From: Sphingorhabdus sp. 109
GTDB taxonomy: Bacteria > Pseudomonadota > Alphaproteobacteria > Sphingomonadales > Sphingomonadaceae
DNA length: 64,000 nucleotides
Assembly (NCBI RefSeq): GCF_902506555.1
Contig: NZ_LR732707.1
Location: 1,078,001 to 1,142,000, forward strand
Reading direction: 5' to 3'
Part shown: positions 63,567 to 64,000 of the stretch, piece after piece
Layout: the number at the start of each line of letters is the position of its first letter
Numbering within the stretch: position 1 is the stretch's first letter
Position numbers and translations under genes: made by a program
Notes under the pieces: generated by a model
The model's input: the letters and a program-made list of their open reading frames with translations, nothing else
The model's database searches: none
Told to the model about the DNA's origin: nothing

Positions 63567-64000
63567 CTATTGGCCCGGGCCGAAATCCGCGCGTCCCAGC
63601 GCCTGTCCGTAGAGCAGCGCGTAGCGGGCCAGCATCTTGCCTTCATTATATTCCGCCTGCGCCTTGAGCCGGTTCTGCATCCCGAGGTCTTCGCGCAACT
63701 GCTGGTGCTGCACAAGAGTTGTCAGCGATTCGCGAAATTTGCTTTCGTCACCGAGAGGTTTGATAAAACCCTGATTGGCCTGCGACACCATCGTTTTGAT
63801 ATCGCCGACGTCGGTCGCGGCTACCGGCAACCCTGCCGCCATCGCCTCGATCAGCGAAATCGGAAATTGCTCGCTGTCCGATGACAGGGCAAAAATATCG
63901 AACAGTCCGATATACCGCGCCGGGTCTGGCAGGAATCCCGGCATCAGCAAACGGTCGCCAAGACCGGCGCGCTGCGCTTCCGCCAAGATCCTTTCTCGGT
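63567..64000 (-). CDS. GT4 family glycosyltransferase (partial, N-terminus beyond the right edge)
   Basis: The visible 144 residues are the C-terminal domain of a GT-B glycosyltransferase. The nucleotide-sugar motif is ALSSDSEQFPISLIEAMAAG with LPVAATDVGDIKTMV, the E-x7-E pattern of GT4. The frame continues through the right edge without a stop. The rest of the protein and its operon are not visible. It lies 80 bases upstream of the nitronate monooxygenase-like gene on the same strand. Confidence 0.85.
   Translation of the reverse strand, partial: RERILAEAQRAGLGDRLLMPGFLPDPARYIGLFDIFALSSDSEQFPISLIEAMAAGLPVAATDVGDIKTMVSQANQGFIKPLGDESKFRESLTTLVQHQQLREDLGMQNRLKAQAEYNEGKMLARYALLYGQALGRADFGPGQ

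Overview
The window reads as a chromosomal segment of an alphaproteobacterium, most likely a sphingomonad (Sphingomonadales). This rests on gene content and order: a phoR-pstSCAB-phoU-phoB phosphate regulon, a DUF2794 gene, a MucR/Ros regulator, an HPr-rel-A type PqqD/HprK-like cassette, stand-alone TonB receptors and the nfu-tsaB-rimI-mucR-fur-plsC-miaB-phoH-ybeY-corC chain. The genus cannot be fixed from the sequence alone. About 62 protein genes and two tRNAs are supported. No transposase, integrase, CRISPR array or rRNA was seen.

Layout. 1-4.1 kb (minus): OsmC-like fragment, glmS, a VapBC toxin-antitoxin pair with two operator palindromes, and glmU. The two amino-sugar genes are separated only by the TA pair. 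4.2-6.9 kb (minus): a compact cassette of a small Tat-exported protein, a PqqD-like chaperone, an HprK-related kinase and a nucleotidyltransferase, with the last three translationally coupled. This resembles a peptide-modification system and is my best candidate for an undescribed system. 7.1-14.6 kb (plus): the complete phosphate-sensing and uptake regulon, with a triple-repeat Pho box before pstS. 14.7-18.1 kb: DUF2794 and cysE divergent from oxyR, then pgsA-moaD-moaE. 18.2-26.1 kb: LplT-like transporter, two small membrane or secreted proteins, hslVU, a redoxin lipoprotein and an M16 protease.

26.2-34.3 kb (plus): Fe-S carrier, nitroreductase, t6A and ribosomal modification, MucR and Fur regulators, lysophosphatidate acyltransferase, and the tRNA/ribosome maintenance chain miaB-phoH-ybeY-corC. 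34.3-42.2 kb: MOSC protein, a GT4 glycosyltransferase, rarA, a serine hydrolase, a quinone oxidoreductase, a mechanosensitive channel, an RNase H-fold hypothetical and tRNA-Thr. 42.6-48.3 kb (minus): two tandem TonB-dependent receptors, each with its own terminator. The first has a perfect inverted repeat just upstream of its likely promoter.

48.7-56.1 kb: a surface-glycan island of visibly lower GC, with a PglK-like ABC flippase, a methyltransferase, a plant-type GDP-mannose 3,5-epimerase, a nucleotide-sugar dehydrogenase with an unusual active site, a GT2 and a GT10 (fucosyltransferase-fold) enzyme, ending beside tRNA-Leu. 56.5-64 kb: prepilin peptidase, thiolase, SH3 protein, 2-hydroxyacid dehydrogenase, ammonium transporter, GNAT enzyme, a nitronate-monooxygenase-like protein with a C-terminal cysteine quartet, and a glycosyltransferase cut by the right edge.

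The island genes together suggest that GDP-mannose is converted to GDP-L-galactose (or GDP-L-gulose) and a uronic acid precursor is made. The sugars would then be transferred by GT2/GT10 enzymes and the product flipped by the ABC exporter. Starts were moved downstream of the longest open frame wherever a ribosome-binding site or a signal peptide fitted better; each such choice is stated.
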